A stretch of 64,000 bases of DNA, taken from assembly GCA_006969625.1 (NCBI GenBank), contig CP030885.1, positions 2,553,430 through 2,617,429 on the forward strand, given 5' to 3'. The notes beneath the pieces are model-generated. The model worked only from the letters and a program-made list of their open reading frames with translations. It had not been told where the DNA came from and did not search any database. Source of the stretch: Rhodospirillaceae bacterium (GTDB lineage Bacteria; Pseudomonadota; Alphaproteobacteria; Kiloniellales; DSM-21159). A program made the position numbers and the translations under genes. Shown here piece after piece: positions 17,340 to 29,428 of the stretch (its first letter is position 1; every line of letters begins with the position of its first letter).

Positions 17340-18377
17340 ATGCGAATCGACAAGTTCCGGCGCGGCTTGATGAAGGCGACGGCCATCGCCGCCATCGGCG
17401 CCGCGTCGCTCGGCCTGGGGCTGGCCAGCCCGGCCCAGGCGCAGGAGAAGGATTACATCCTGGCCACCGCAAGCACCGGCGGCACCTACTATCCGGTCGG
17501 CGTCGCACTTTCCACACTGATCAAGGTCAAGCTGCAGCCGAGCCAGGGCATCAACCTTTCGGCGATCAACTCCGCCGGGTCCGGCGAGAACGTGCGGCTG
17601 ATCCGCGAGGGCGAGGCACAGTTCGCCATTCTTCAGGGCCTGTTCGGCTTCTACGCCGTGAACGGCACCGGTCCGGTCGAGGGAGACGGCCCGCAGGAAC
17701 ACCTGCGCAGCGTCACCATGCTGTGGCCGAACGTCGAGCACTTCGTCGTCGATGCCGAGCACGCCAAGACCGGCACGATCTCCGACGTGCTGGAGATGCA
17801 GGGCATGCCGATGGCGATGGGCCGGCAGAACTCCGGCACCATCGGCTCGAACCGGATGCTGCTCGGCAACCTGGGCGTCGACATGGACGAAGCCTACGAA
17901 CTGGTCTACGTCGGCTATGGCCCGAGCGCCGAGGCGCTGCAGAACGGTGAGGTCGAGGGAATGTCGACACCGGCCGGCGACCCCGTGGGCGCGGTGACCC
18001 AGGCCTTCGCGGCGATGGGCGACGAGATCGCCCTGCTCGAGTTCACCGACGAACAGGCGGCAGAGGCCGACGGCGGCATGGGCCTGTGGACTCGCTACGT
18101 GATTCCGGCCGGCACCTACCCCGGCCTGGACGAGGACACCAACACCATCGCCCAGCCGAACTTCCTCGGCACTCATATGGATCTGCCGGAGGAGGACGTC
18201 TACCTGATCACCAAGACGATCTACGAGAACCTGCCCTTCCTGCAGAACATCCATCCGGCGACCAAGGCGATGGCGCTGGAAAACGCCATCGCCGGCCTGC
18301 CGGCGCCGCTGCATCCGGGCGCCCTGCGCTACTACGAGGAGCAGGGCGTGGAGGTGCCGGACCGTCTGCGCCCCTAG
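17340..18377 (+). CDS. TAXI-family TRAP transporter solute-binding protein
   Basis: This 345-residue periplasmic protein starts MRIDKFRRGLMKATAIAAIG and has a cleavable signal ending AQAQEK. The TAXI fold is marked by ILATASTGGTYYPVGVALST, SAINSAGSGENVRLIREGEA, FAILQGLFGFYA, and the end HPGALRYYEEQGVEVP. TAXI proteins feed fused TRAP permeases; the ligands known for the family are acids or amino acids such as glutamate. The fused permease follows 109 bp downstream. A second TAXI protein with the same C-terminal motif lies at 62079-63053. Confidence 0.93.
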   Translation: MRIDKFRRGLMKATAIAAIGAASLGLGLASPAQAQEKDYILATASTGGTYYPVGVALSTLIKVKLQPSQGINLSAINSAGSGENVRLIREGEAQFAILQGLFGFYAVNGTGPVEGDGPQEHLRSVTMLWPNVEHFVVDAEHAKTGTISDVLEMQGMPMAMGRQNSGTIGSNRMLLGNLGVDMDEAYELVYVGYGPSAEALQNGEVEGMSTPAGDPVGAVTQAFAAMGDEIALLEFTDEQAAEADGGMGLWTRYVIPAGTYPGLDEDTNTIAQPNFLGTHMDLPEEDVYLITKTIYENLPFLQNIHPATKAMALENAIAGLPAPLHPGALRYYEEQGVEVPDRLRP

Positions 18378-18486
18378 GCGCACGACTGCGAAAGCCCAAC
18401 GGCTTTAGCGTGCGGCGCCGGTCCGCCAGTCGGGCCGGCGCCGTTCGCGCCTTTGGCGGCGCCAGCGCGCCGGCGGGACTCGCGGC

Positions 18487-20742
18487 ATGAGCCGGGACAC
18501 CAGCATCGACACCGACACTGCGTCCGGACAGGACGACAGCGAGCTCGGCGAGCGCAAGATGGCGGTCCGCCAGCCTGGGCCGTCCCTGCAGCGCTTCGTC
18601 TACTGGTTCTCCATCGCCGTCGCCCTGCTGCATCTCTTCATGAACGGTCTGGGCACGCTGCTGATCGAGGCCGGGACCTGGATCGGCGCCACGCTCGGCC
18701 TGCAGATCGCCGCCTTCGACGGCCTGGGCGGTACGCTGCGCCAGCTTGCGGTGCCGGCACCGCTGTTGAAGAACGCCCTGCATTTCGCCAGCTTCGGCTT
18801 GCTCGCCACGATCTTCTATCCGATGCTCGCGCGGCGGCGCTTCGCCACCTCGCGCGCCGGGATAGCCTGCGACATCCTGCTCGGCGTGCTGGGCGGCGCC
18901 GCGGGTCTGTTCCTGATCGTGCAGGAAATGGCGATCTACGACCGCGGCGTGCGCCTGATCACGGCTGAGTGGATCGCCGGCGGCATCCTGATTCTCGTCG
19001 CCCTCGAGCTGGCGCGCCGCACCACCGGCTGGATCGTCCCGGTGCTCTCCGTCCTGGCGCTCTCCTACGCCACCTGGCTCGGCCCGGAGGTGCCCGGCGT
19101 CCTGAAGTTTGCCGGCCTGTCCGCCGAAACCGTGCTGTTCCGTACCGTCTACGGCGACGACGGCATCTTCGGCAACATCGCCGGCATCTCCTCCGGCATC
19201 GTCGTGATGTTCATCATCTTCGGCGCCTTCCTGCTGAAGTCCGGGGCCGGCCAGGCGATCGTCGACCTCTCGCGCGTCGTGGCCGGGCGCCTGGCCGGCG
19301 GCCCCGGCCTGGTCGCTGTCTTCGCCTCGGCGCTGACCGGCACGATCTCGGGCTCGGCGGTCGCCAACACCGCGCAGACCGGCACGATCACCATTCCGCT
19401 GATGCAGCGCTCCGGCTACCCGAGCCGCTTCGCCGCCGGCGTCGAGGCCTCCGCCTCCACCGGCGGCCAACTCATGCCGCCGATCATGGGGGCCGGCGCC
19501 TTCGTCATGGCGAACTACACCCAGATTCCCTACGCCGACATCATCGCGGTCGCCGCGCTGCCGGCCCTGCTCTACTTCCTGTCGGTCGGCTTCTACGTGC
19601 GCATCGAGGCCAAGCGCGTCGGTCTGAAGCCGGACCCCAACCATGGCCTCGACGTGCGCGAGGTGCTGATCCGCGGTGCCTTCAAGCTGCTGGCGCCGAT
19701 CGGCGTGCTGGTCGCGCTCCTGATCGAAGGCTTCACGCCGACCTACTGCGCCGGCATCGCCACCGTGGCGGTGGTCGTCGGCTCCTGGTTCACGCGCGAG
19801 CGGATGGGCCTGCGCGCGATCGGCGACGCGTTGGCGATGGGCGTACGCAACGTAACAATGATCGCCGTGCTGCTGGTCTCGATCGGCATCTTCGTCAACA
19901 TCATCCCGACGACGGGCCTGGGCAACACTCTGTCGCTGATGATCGCCGAATGGTCGGGCGGCAGCCTGCTGATCGCCTTCGTCCTGCTCGCCCTCGCCTC
20001 GCTGGTGCTGGGCATGGGTCTGCCGGTGACCGCGGCCTACGTCGTCCTGGCCACGCTGTCGGCACCGGCACTTCGGGATCTGATCGTCTACAACCAGATC
20101 CTCGAAATGATCGCCGACGGCACGCTGCCCGAAGCGGCCAGGATCAGCTTCATGCTGGTCGACCCGCAGGCCATGACCAAGCTGGCCGAGCCGATGAGCA
20201 TGGCGGCGGCCGAGGCCTTCCTGGCCGACGCCGGCCCGCAGATCATGCAGAGCGTGCGCGAGCAGGCGCTCTCGCCGGAGGCCCTGACCCTGGCCCTGCT
20301 GTCGGGTCACATGATCATCTTCTGGCTCAGCCAGGACTCGAACGTCACGCCGCCGGTGTGTTTGACCGCCTTCACGGCGGCGGCGATCGCCAAGACCGAC
20401 CCGATGAAGACCGGGTTCGAATCCTGGAAGATCGCCAAGGGCCTGTATCTCGTCCCGCTGCTGTTCGCCTATACGCCATTCCTGGGCGGGCCGATCGAGG
20501 AGGTGCTGGAGATCTTCGTCTTCGCCACCTTCGGCCTTTATGCCGTGGCCGCCGCCTTTCAGGGCTACCTGGAGGGGCCGCTTTCCTGGCCGGAGCGCGC
20601 CCTGTTGCTCGGCGCCGGCGCGCTGCTGTTCTGGCCGGACGTTTGGTGGACGCATGCCGCGGGCGTTGTGCTGTTTGTCATGCTCTTCGCCTGGAATTGG
20701 CGCCAGAGCCGCAGGGTGGTAGCGTCGTCTCGGGGGACTTGA
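18487..20742 (+). CDS. TRAP transporter fused permease (DctQ-DctM type)
   Basis: This 751-residue inner-membrane protein has a small 4-helix DctQ-like half at the N-terminus and a large DctM half. The DctM half has ALTGTISGSAVANTAQTGTI, ASTGGQLMPPIMGAGAFVM, LGMGLPVTAAYVVLATL and SQDSNVTPPVCLTAFTAAAI, the TAXI-type permease signatures. It uses the ion gradient to import the solute handed over by the TAXI protein. coxG starts 14 bp downstream, so transporter and coxG are probably cotranscribed, hinting that the solute is a substrate for the Cox-type hydroxylase (inference). Confidence 0.93.
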   Translation: MSRDTSIDTDTASGQDDSELGERKMAVRQPGPSLQRFVYWFSIAVALLHLFMNGLGTLLIEAGTWIGATLGLQIAAFDGLGGTLRQLAVPAPLLKNALHFASFGLLATIFYPMLARRRFATSRAGIACDILLGVLGGAAGLFLIVQEMAIYDRGVRLITAEWIAGGILILVALELARRTTGWIVPVLSVLALSYATWLGPEVPGVLKFAGLSAETVLFRTVYGDDGIFGNIAGISSGIVVMFIIFGAFLLKSGAGQAIVDLSRVVAGRLAGGPGLVAVFASALTGTISGSAVANTAQTGTITIPLMQRSGYPSRFAAGVEASASTGGQLMPPIMGAGAFVMANYTQIPYADIIAVAALPALLYFLSVGFYVRIEAKRVGLKPDPNHGLDVREVLIRGAFKLLAPIGVLVALLIEGFTPTYCAGIATVAVVVGSWFTRERMGLRAIGDALAMGVRNVTMIAVLLVSIGIFVNIIPTTGLGNTLSLMIAEWSGGSLLIAFVLLALASLVLGMGLPVTAAYVVLATLSAPALRDLIVYNQILEMIADGTLPEAARISFMLVDPQAMTKLAEPMSMAAAEAFLADAGPQIMQSVREQALSPEALTLALLSGHMIIFWLSQDSNVTPPVCLTAFTAAAIAKTDPMKTGFESWKIAKGLYLVPLLFAYTPFLGGPIEEVLEIFVFATFGLYAVAAAFQGYLEGPLSWPERALLLGAGALLFWPDVWWTHAAGVVLFVMLFAWNWRQSRRVVASSRGT

Positions 20743-20756
20743 GGGAGGCTGAAATC

Positions 20757-21515
20757 ATGCAGATGACCGGCGAGTATCGGATCGAGGCGCCGCGCGACAA
20801 GGTCTGGGCCGCGCTGAACGATCCGGAAGTTCTGAAGGCGTCCATTCCCGGCTGCGAAGAGATGCAGCAGACCGGCGACGACAGCTTCGAGGCGAAAGTC
20901 CGCGCCAAGGTGGGGCCGGTCAGCGCGCGCTTCGCCGGCGCGGTCAAGCTGTCGGACATCAACCCGCCGGAGAGCTACACGATTTCCGGCGAGGGCAAGG
21001 GCGGCGCGGCCGGCTTCGCCAGCGGCGGCGCCAAGGTCCGCCTGGCCGAGGTCGACGGCGGCGCAACGCAGCTCCACTACGAGGTCGACGCCAAGGTCGG
21101 CGGCAAGCTGGCGCAGCTCGGCTCGCGGCTGATCGACTCCACCGCGAAGAAGATGGCCGACCAGTTCTTCGCCAACTTCGCAACGACGGTCGCCGGCCAG
21201 GCGCCGGAGGGCGGCACCGCAACCGGCGGCGCCGAACCGCCGAAGCCGGAAGCCGCTGCACCCGCACCTGCCGCCGAGCCGACGCCCGAGCAGCAGGCCG
21301 AGATGCAGGAAAAGGCCATGCAGGGGGCCGCGCCAGGGCACGTCGCGCCGTCGGACGCGCCGGCCGAGAGCATGGATGAGGTCAAGCGCCGGGCGACCGA
21401 AGCCTCGACAAAGGCGGTGGAGACGGTGCGCAGCCAGAAGTCGATGTCGCCCATCGTCTGGATCGTCGGCGTCATCGCAATCGTCGCCATTCTCTGGGCC
21501 GTGTTCGCCCTCTAG
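20757..21515 (+). CDS. coxG: CoxG family protein with C-terminal membrane anchor
   Basis: This 252-residue protein has an N-terminal SRPBCC/CoxG domain (about 1-150): [44 protein letters not shown], and [15 protein letters not shown] Pro/Ala/Glu-rich linker follows, then one C-terminal helix ([20 protein letters not shown]). CoxG recruits CO dehydrogenase to the inner membrane in Oligotropha; the tail anchor fits that role. GAGGGAGG lies just upstream of the ATG. It precedes coxSLM by 330 bp. Confidence 0.9.
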   Translation: MQMTGEYRIEAPRDKVWAALNDPEVLKASIPGCEEMQQTGDDSFEAKVRAKVGPVSARFAGAVKLSDINPPESYTISGEGKGGAAGFASGGAKVRLAEVDGGATQLHYEVDAKVGGKLAQLGSRLIDSTAKKMADQFFANFATTVAGQAPEGGTATGGAEPPKPEAAAPAPAAEPTPEQQAEMQEKAMQGAAPGHVAPSDAPAESMDEVKRRATEASTKAVETVRSQKSMSPIVWIVGVIAIVAILWAVFAL

Positions 21516-21845
21516 AGCCCCAGCAGCCGGAGCGCGGCCGGCGGCGTCGGGGCCGCATGCGCGCGGTACGGGCGCACCCGGTGCGACAGGGGGCGGACCG
21601 GGCCCGTCTGGGTTGGCACAAGACGTTGTATGCGAACGGAAATCCGTGGCTGCCTTGGCAGCGGTTTGTCTTGACCTGCTCCGAGCGGCCCCACACACTA
21701 ATCGTCAAGCGGGATCGCAGCGGCATGTCGGGGGACGGGCTCTCGGCAGCCGGAGCGCGGCCGGGATGCCGGCCGGCCGCCGACGAGAAGGCCTGGACCG
21801 GGCATGCTCGAGCTCGCGTCACCGGTCCATCACAGGGAGGATCGA
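21516..21845 (+). promoter_or_regulatory. Leader region of coxSLM with repeats
   Basis: No gene fits in this 330-bp gap. A 19-bp perfect direct repeat GCAGCCGGAGCGCGGCCGG occurs at 21523-21541 and 21746-21764. A palindrome GCTGCCTTGGCAGC lies at 21649-21662, and TTGACC near 21671 could be a -35 box. It probably holds a separate coxS promoter and operator. Confidence 0.45.
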
Positions 21846-22313
<468 letters not shown>

Positions 22314-22317
22314 CACC

Positions 22318-24678
<2,361 letters not shown>

Positions 24679-24694
24679 GGGGGAGACAGTCGCG

Positions 24695-25492
24695 ATGTAC
24701 GCCTTCAACTACCATCGCCCCAACAGCCTGGATGCCGCAGCCCAGGCACTTGCGGCCAACGAGGACGCCAAGCTGCTGGCGGGCGGACAGACCATGCTGC
24801 CGACCATGAAGCAGCGCCTGGCGATGCCCAGCGACTTGATCGACCTCTCCGGGATCGCCGAGCTCAGAGGCGTGTGCGAGGACGGCGACGCGGTCGTCGT
24901 CGGCGCCATGACCACCCACGCGGAGGTCGCGGCGAACGAAATCGTCCGCTCGAAGATCCCCGCGCTCGCCAAGCTGGCGGACGGCATCGGCGATCCGCAG
25001 GTGCGCAACCGCGGCACCCTCGGCGGTTCGATCGCCAACGCCGACCCGGCCGCCGACTATCCGGCCGCCGTGGTCGGGCTGGGTGCCACGGTGAAGACCA
25101 ACAAGCGCGAGATCGCCGCCGACGACTTCTTCGTCGGGCTGTTCGAGACCGCGCTGGAGCCGGGCGAGCTGGTCGTCTCCGTCCGATTCCCGGTGCCGGA
25201 GGCGGCGGCCTACGCCAAGTTCGACCATCCGGCCTCGCGCTACGCCATCGTCGGCGTCATGGTCGCCAGGACCGGCGGCGGCGTGCGGGTCGGCATAACC
25301 GGCGCTGCGCCGAGCGCCTTCCGCCAAACGGAGATGGAGCAGGCGCTCGCCGGCAACTTCGCGCCGGACGCGCTGGACGGCATCTCGGTGAGCGCCGACG
25401 GGCTGAACGGCGATATCCACGCTTCCGCCGAGTATCGGGCGCACCTGGTGGGCGTTATGGCCAAGCGGGCCGTCATCGCCGCCAGGGGCTGA
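24695..25492 (+). CDS. coxM: Molybdenum hydroxylase FAD-binding subunit
   Basis: This 265-residue flavoprotein of the FAD_binding_5/CO_deh_flav_C type has [19 protein letters not shown] (FAD pyrophosphate loop), [20 protein letters not shown] (second FAD loop) and a C-terminal domain with [14 protein letters not shown]. It passes electrons to quinones or another acceptor. The start has GGGGGAG upstream. A GC-rich hairpin follows 21 bp after the stop. Confidence 0.94.
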   Translation: MYAFNYHRPNSLDAAAQALAANEDAKLLAGGQTMLPTMKQRLAMPSDLIDLSGIAELRGVCEDGDAVVVGAMTTHAEVAANEIVRSKIPALAKLADGIGDPQVRNRGTLGGSIANADPAADYPAAVVGLGATVKTNKREIAADDFFVGLFETALEPGELVVSVRFPVPEAAAYAKFDHPASRYAIVGVMVARTGGGVRVGITGAAPSAFRQTEMEQALAGNFAPDALDGISVSADGLNGDIHASAEYRAHLVGVMAKRAVIAARG

Positions 25493-25513
25493 CACGGCTT
25501 CGGTGCCGACGCG

Positions 25514-25543
25514 AAGGGGCTGCCGCCGCCGCGGCAGCCCCTT
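25514..25543 (+). terminator. Hairpin after coxM
   Basis: AAGGGGCTGCCGC (25514-25526) and GCGGCAGCCCCTT (25531-25543) form a perfect 13-bp stem with a 4-nt loop, ending in TTCC. It is likely a terminator separating coxSLM from the ydbH operon. Confidence 0.8.
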
Positions 25544-25599
25544 CCGCATTGCGATACGATCCGATTTCGCCCCGGTGCCATCGGGGCTAGCCTAGGGCC

Positions 25600-28500
25600 A
25601 TGCGGCAGCTCGGCTTCCTGCTGGTCCTGCTTCTCGTCTTCCTGCTGGCTGCGGCCGGCGGCGCCTGGGTCTTTCGGGTCGAGCTGGCTCAGGCGCTGGC
25701 CCTGCGCTGGCTGGCCGCCCAGGGCATCGAGGCCAAGCTGACGGTGCAGGCCGTGGAGCCGGAGCGAATCGTCCTGCGCGACTTGGCGCTCGGGCGGCTG
25801 CCCGCGGCTACCGCCGAACATCTCGCCGTCGAGCTGGACTGGCCGGGGGCAGCAGCCCCTCGCATCGCCGCGCTCGAGTTGACGGACGCCACGCTGCGCC
25901 TCGACCTGACCGGCGGACCGCCGTTGGGCGAGCTTCAGGACCTGCTGGCCCCGCAGCCCCGTACGGCCGATGCGCAGCCGAGCGCCGGGCTGCCCCCGAC
26001 CAGGATCGACAACCTGACCCTGCGCGCCGCAACGGCTCTCGGCCCCGCGGAGATGCGGATTGACGGTCGCCTCGCGCCGGCCCCGGGCGGCATGCGCGCC
26101 GAAGCGACCCTGCAGGGCACGACGCCGGTCGCGGTCTTCGGCGGCCAGGTCGAGGCCCTGGGCACGCCGCAGGCGGTGCGGCGGCTGCAGGCCGATGTCC
26201 GCTTCGCCGCCGAAGCGCAGGGACTTGACGGTCGGGTGCTCGCCGATCTGCGAGACCTGCCGACGGCGCCAAGCGGCAACCTGCTGGTCGACCTCGCCGC
26301 CGGGCCGCGCGCGGCCGAACTTCTGGCGCCCTTGATGAGCCGCCCCCTCGGCTGGCAAGGGCTGCAACTGACGCTCGATCTTCACGGAAGCTTTCCGGCG
26401 CTCGCAACCGACACAGCGATGCTCGCCTGGGCCGAGGCGGGCGACTGGTCGGCTGCGCTGACCCTGACCGGCCAAGGCGCCGACTGGCCAGGCATCTTCG
26501 GCGACGGCGAGATCCTCCTGGCACTCGACGCCAGCCAGAGCGGCGGCAGTCTCGCCGTGCTGCCGGCCGAAACCGCCGAAATCGGCGCCGGCAGTCTCGA
26601 TCCCGGACTATTGGAAGCGCTCGCATTGCCGGCGGACCTGCGCACCCAGCTCGGCGCGGGTGTCCGCCTGCGGCTGCTGCCGGTGGAGCCGGGAGCGCCA
26701 TTGGTCACCGTGCAGCGCGGCAGCGAGGGCTTGATCCTCGATCCGGCGTTCCGGGCGGTGCTCGAAAGCGGCTCGGCGGCCGCCGTCGCGGGCTTGCGAG
26801 CTCACTTGACTACGGATCTGAATTTTCGCCCACAAATAATCGATATACAGGAATTCAACCTCTCACTCTCCGATTGGACCGTTGGTGGCCAGAGGATCGC
26901 CTCCGCCGCTGCGGCCGGCCGCCTGAACGGTCCCCCGGAGGAATTGCGCGGGGCGCTCGACCTGCAAGGCGAGATGGCGCCTCGCCTGGCCGGTCTCGCG
27001 GTCGACAGCGCGTCGGTGTCCTGGCCCTTGTCCCTGGCCGCGGATCTGAGCAGCGGCACGGCGTCCGCCAGCGGCCCGCTGCAGGTCACGGCCGAGACCG
27101 CCGCGCGCGACGACCTGCGGCTGGCCAGCCTGCGCGCCGCCCTGGACGCCGACCTGGACTTAAGCGGCGAACCACGCTCCCTGACGCTCACGGCGCCGGG
27201 ACGGATCGAGGCGGAGGACCTGCGGTTCGGTGCCCGACGCATTGCTCGGCTGCGGGCCGAGCTGCAAGAGAACCGGGTGGACTGGTCGCCGCAGACGGGC
27301 ATTCGGCATGCCGCGACCGGGCGTTGGGCGCCCATGGCGCTGCAGATTGCCCAGAACGGAGAGACGTTGCTGGAGGCGGGCATCGATCCGGGGCTTTGGC
27401 AGGTCGTGGGCGCGATTCCGCCGGATGCAGCCTATGCCGGCAGCTTCGTCGCCAGTCAGGTCGCCTTCGACCTTGCCGCCCCGCCGCTGCGGCTGAACGA
27501 CGTGCGCCTGGAAGCGCCACTGCCCCCGCAGCCCGATCGGACCTTTGCGTTGACCGGACGCCTCAGCCATACGGCAACGCCGCCGCTGATGCCGCCGCTG
27601 GACCTGACGGGCACGCTCGCGCCGGCCGACGAGGCCGGCTACGCGCTCGACCTGCGCGGGCGCGGCCTGAAGGGCGCGCTGGACGCCACGTTGCAGGCCC
27701 AGGTACGCCCGCAGGCGCCCTTGATCGACGCCCGTCTGCAGCTTGCGCCTTTGGCTTTCGCGCCGGGCGACGTGCAGCCGCGCGACCTGACGCCGCTGCT
27801 GGCGCCGCTGGCCGATGCCCGAGGCTCGCTCGCCGCGACGGCGCGTCTGCTGTGGGGACCGGGCGGGCTCGACAGCGGCGCCACCCTAGAGATCGAAAAC
27901 CTGGACTTTACCTACGACGGCACCCTCGGAGTGAGCGGTCTGGCCGGCACGCTGGACTTCGACTCCCTGCGGCCGCTGCGCGCACCGCCCCCTCAGGTTT
28001 TGACTGCCGACCGCCTGGAGGCCGGGCTCGTCCTGGAAGACCTCCGGGCCGATCTCGGTATCCTGCCCGGCGGCGCAGACGGGGCGCCGCGGGTGCAGAT
28101 CGTCGCGGCGGAGGCCGCCGCCCTGGGCGGCCGCCTTACGATGCGCGAGGGGCTGATCGATCCCGCCGCCGGCCGCCAGGAGGCGCGCCTGGTGGTCGAA
28201 GGCGTCGCCATCGCGGAACTGGCCTCCCTGCTCGATGCCGAAGGGATATCCGCCACCGGGACGCTCAGCGGCGAGATCCCGCTCGTCGTGAGCGACGGGA
28301 CGATCACCATCGCCGGCGGCCGCCTTGCCAGCCAGTCCGAAGGTGTCCTGCAGGTCACCTCGCAGGCCGTGCGCGAGACCTTGGCGGCCCAGAGCCGGGA
28401 GACCGGACTGCTGGCGCAGGCGCTCGAGAACTTCCGCTACGAGGAGCTGAGCCTGAGCCTCGAGAAGCCGGCCGAAGGCGACAGCACCGTGACCTTGAAG

Positions 28501-28650
28501 CTGCTGGGCGCCAATCCGGACGTCCTGGGCGGTCAGCCCTTCGACGTCAACGTCAACATTACGACCGACCTGGAGCAGATCCTGCGCGATCTTCTGGAGG
28601 TCCTGCGCTTCGTGTCCGGCCAGACGGACGCGTGGAACGAGCCGCGCTGA
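25600..28650 (+). CDS. ydbH: YdbH-family AsmA-like envelope lipid-transport protein
   Basis: This 1016-residue protein starts with one membrane helix (MRQLGFLLVLLLVFLLAAAG) followed by a very long, low-cysteine, beta-rich periplasmic region with repeated amphipathic strands. The C-terminal part (SGEIPLVVSDGTITIAGGRL, then NVNITTDLEQILRDLLEVLR) matches the YdbH family. With TamB and YhdP, YdbH forms bridges that carry phospholipids to the outer membrane. The identification is supported by the next two genes, ynbE and ydbL, which form the same trio in Escherichia coli. Confidence 0.88.
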   Translation: MRQLGFLLVLLLVFLLAAAGGAWVFRVELAQALALRWLAAQGIEAKLTVQAVEPERIVLRDLALGRLPAATAEHLAVELDWPGAAAPRIAALELTDATLRLDLTGGPPLGELQDLLAPQPRTADAQPSAGLPPTRIDNLTLRAATALGPAEMRIDGRLAPAPGGMRAEATLQGTTPVAVFGGQVEALGTPQAVRRLQADVRFAAEAQGLDGRVLADLRDLPTAPSGNLLVDLAAGPRAAELLAPLMSRPLGWQGLQLTLDLHGSFPALATDTAMLAWAEAGDWSAALTLTGQGADWPGIFGDGEILLALDASQSGGSLAVLPAETAEIGAGSLDPGLLEALALPADLRTQLGAGVRLRLLPVEPGAPLVTVQRGSEGLILDPAFRAVLESGSAAAVAGLRAHLTTDLNFRPQIIDIQEFNLSLSDWTVGGQRIASAAAAGRLNGPPEELRGALDLQGEMAPRLAGLAVDSASVSWPLSLAADLSSGTASASGPLQVTAETAARDDLRLASLRAALDADLDLSGEPRSLTLTAPGRIEAEDLRFGARRIARLRAELQENRVDWSPQTGIRHAATGRWAPMALQIAQNGETLLEAGIDPGLWQVVGAIPPDAAYAGSFVASQVAFDLAAPPLRLNDVRLEAPLPPQPDRTFALTGRLSHTATPPLMPPLDLTGTLAPADEAGYALDLRGRGLKGALDATLQAQVRPQAPLIDARLQLAPLAFAPGDVQPRDLTPLLAPLADARGSLAATARLLWGPGGLDSGATLEIENLDFTYDGTLGVSGLAGTLDFDSLRPLRAPPPQVLTADRLEAGLVLEDLRADLGILPGGADGAPRVQIVAAEAAALGGRLTMREGLIDPAAGRQEARLVVEGVAIAELASLLDAEGISATGTLSGEIPLVVSDGTITIAGGRLASQSEGVLQVTSQAVRETLAAQSRETGLLAQALENFRYEELSLSLEKPAEGDSTVTLKLLGANPDVLGGQPFDVNVNITTDLEQILRDLLEVLRFVSGQTDAWNEPR

Positions 28651-28748
28651 GGCGCGTACCACTCGACAGATGCGCGGTTCGTGCCGCCGGCCTGGACAGG
28701 CCGCGCCGGTGCCGCCAGCATGGCGCAGGGAGCAGGAGGAGAGTGCAG

Positions 28749-28973
28749 GTGCCCACCCCATCGACTTGGCCGCAAGGCCTCCGTAGGCGGACCCCTGGCG
28801 CAGCCGTGGCGGCCGGCGCCCTGCTCGCCGGCCTGCTGCTGGGCGCCTGCCAGCCGCGCCTGGCCGTCGAGGGTGGCCGGGAGCCGATCACCATCAACAT
28901 CAACGCCGACATCCGCCTGCGCGTCGAGCGCATGGCCGAGGAGGACATCAGGCAGAACCCGGGCCTTTTCTAG
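28749..28973 (+). CDS. ynbE: YnbE-like outer-membrane lipoprotein
   Basis: This 74-residue lipoprotein has the lipobox LLLGAC in AGLLLGACQPRLAVEGG; the mature part ITININADIRLRVERMAEED is the YnbE hallmark. In E. coli YnbE is the outer-membrane partner of YdbH. The GTG at 28749 is preferred because GGAGGA ends eight bases upstream; another in-frame GTG at 28743 is too close to it. The gene lies 98 bp after ydbH and touches ydbL. Confidence 0.88.
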   Translation: MPTPSTWPQGLRRRTPGAAVAAGALLAGLLLGACQPRLAVEGGREPITININADIRLRVERMAEEDIRQNPGLF

Positions 28974-29387
28974 ATGCCTGGAAAGCTTGACAGGCCGCAC
29001 ATGAAAGCGAAGCTGACATCCATGGCACGCACCACGCCCCCGCGCCCTTCCCTCACCCGCCGCGCCCTCTGCACCGCGGCTATCCTGGGTATCGGCCTGG
29101 CCGCCGTCGGGCTTCCCGCCCCCGCTCTGGCGCAGAGCGCCGACGAGCTGAAGCGCCAGGGCCTCGCCGGGGAATCCCTGGACGGCTTCCTTGTCGCCCG
29201 CGACTCTTCCGTGGCCGATCGGGTAGCGCAGATCAACGCCGAGCGCCGCCGCCTCTACGAGCAGCGCGCCGCCCAGGAAGGCATCGAGGTCTCGGCCGTC
29301 GCGCGCATCTACGCCCAGCAGATCATCGAGGCCTCGCCGCCCGGCACCTGGTACCAGTCGGGCAGCGGCCAGTGGGTGCAGAAGTAG
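28974..29387 (+). CDS. ydbL: YdbL-like periplasmic protein (DUF1318)
   Basis: This periplasmic protein of up to 137 residues has a signal peptide ending PAPALAQ and the DUF1318 core: ADELKRQGLAGESLDGFLVA, VAQINAERRRLYEQRAAQEG, and GTWYQSGSGQWVQK at the end. YdbL acts as chaperone or regulator of the YdbH-YnbE bridge. Three in-frame ATGs (28974, 29001, 29022) are possible starts; none has a strong site and all keep the signal peptide. Confidence 0.87.
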   Translation: MPGKLDRPHMKAKLTSMARTTPPRPSLTRRALCTAAILGIGLAAVGLPAPALAQSADELKRQGLAGESLDGFLVARDSSVADRVAQINAERRRLYEQRAAQEGIEVSAVARIYAQQIIEASPPGTWYQSGSGQWVQK

Positions 29388-29428
29388 CCCGCTTCCGCCC
29401 TTAGCCCTCTCCAGCGAACGGACAGACC

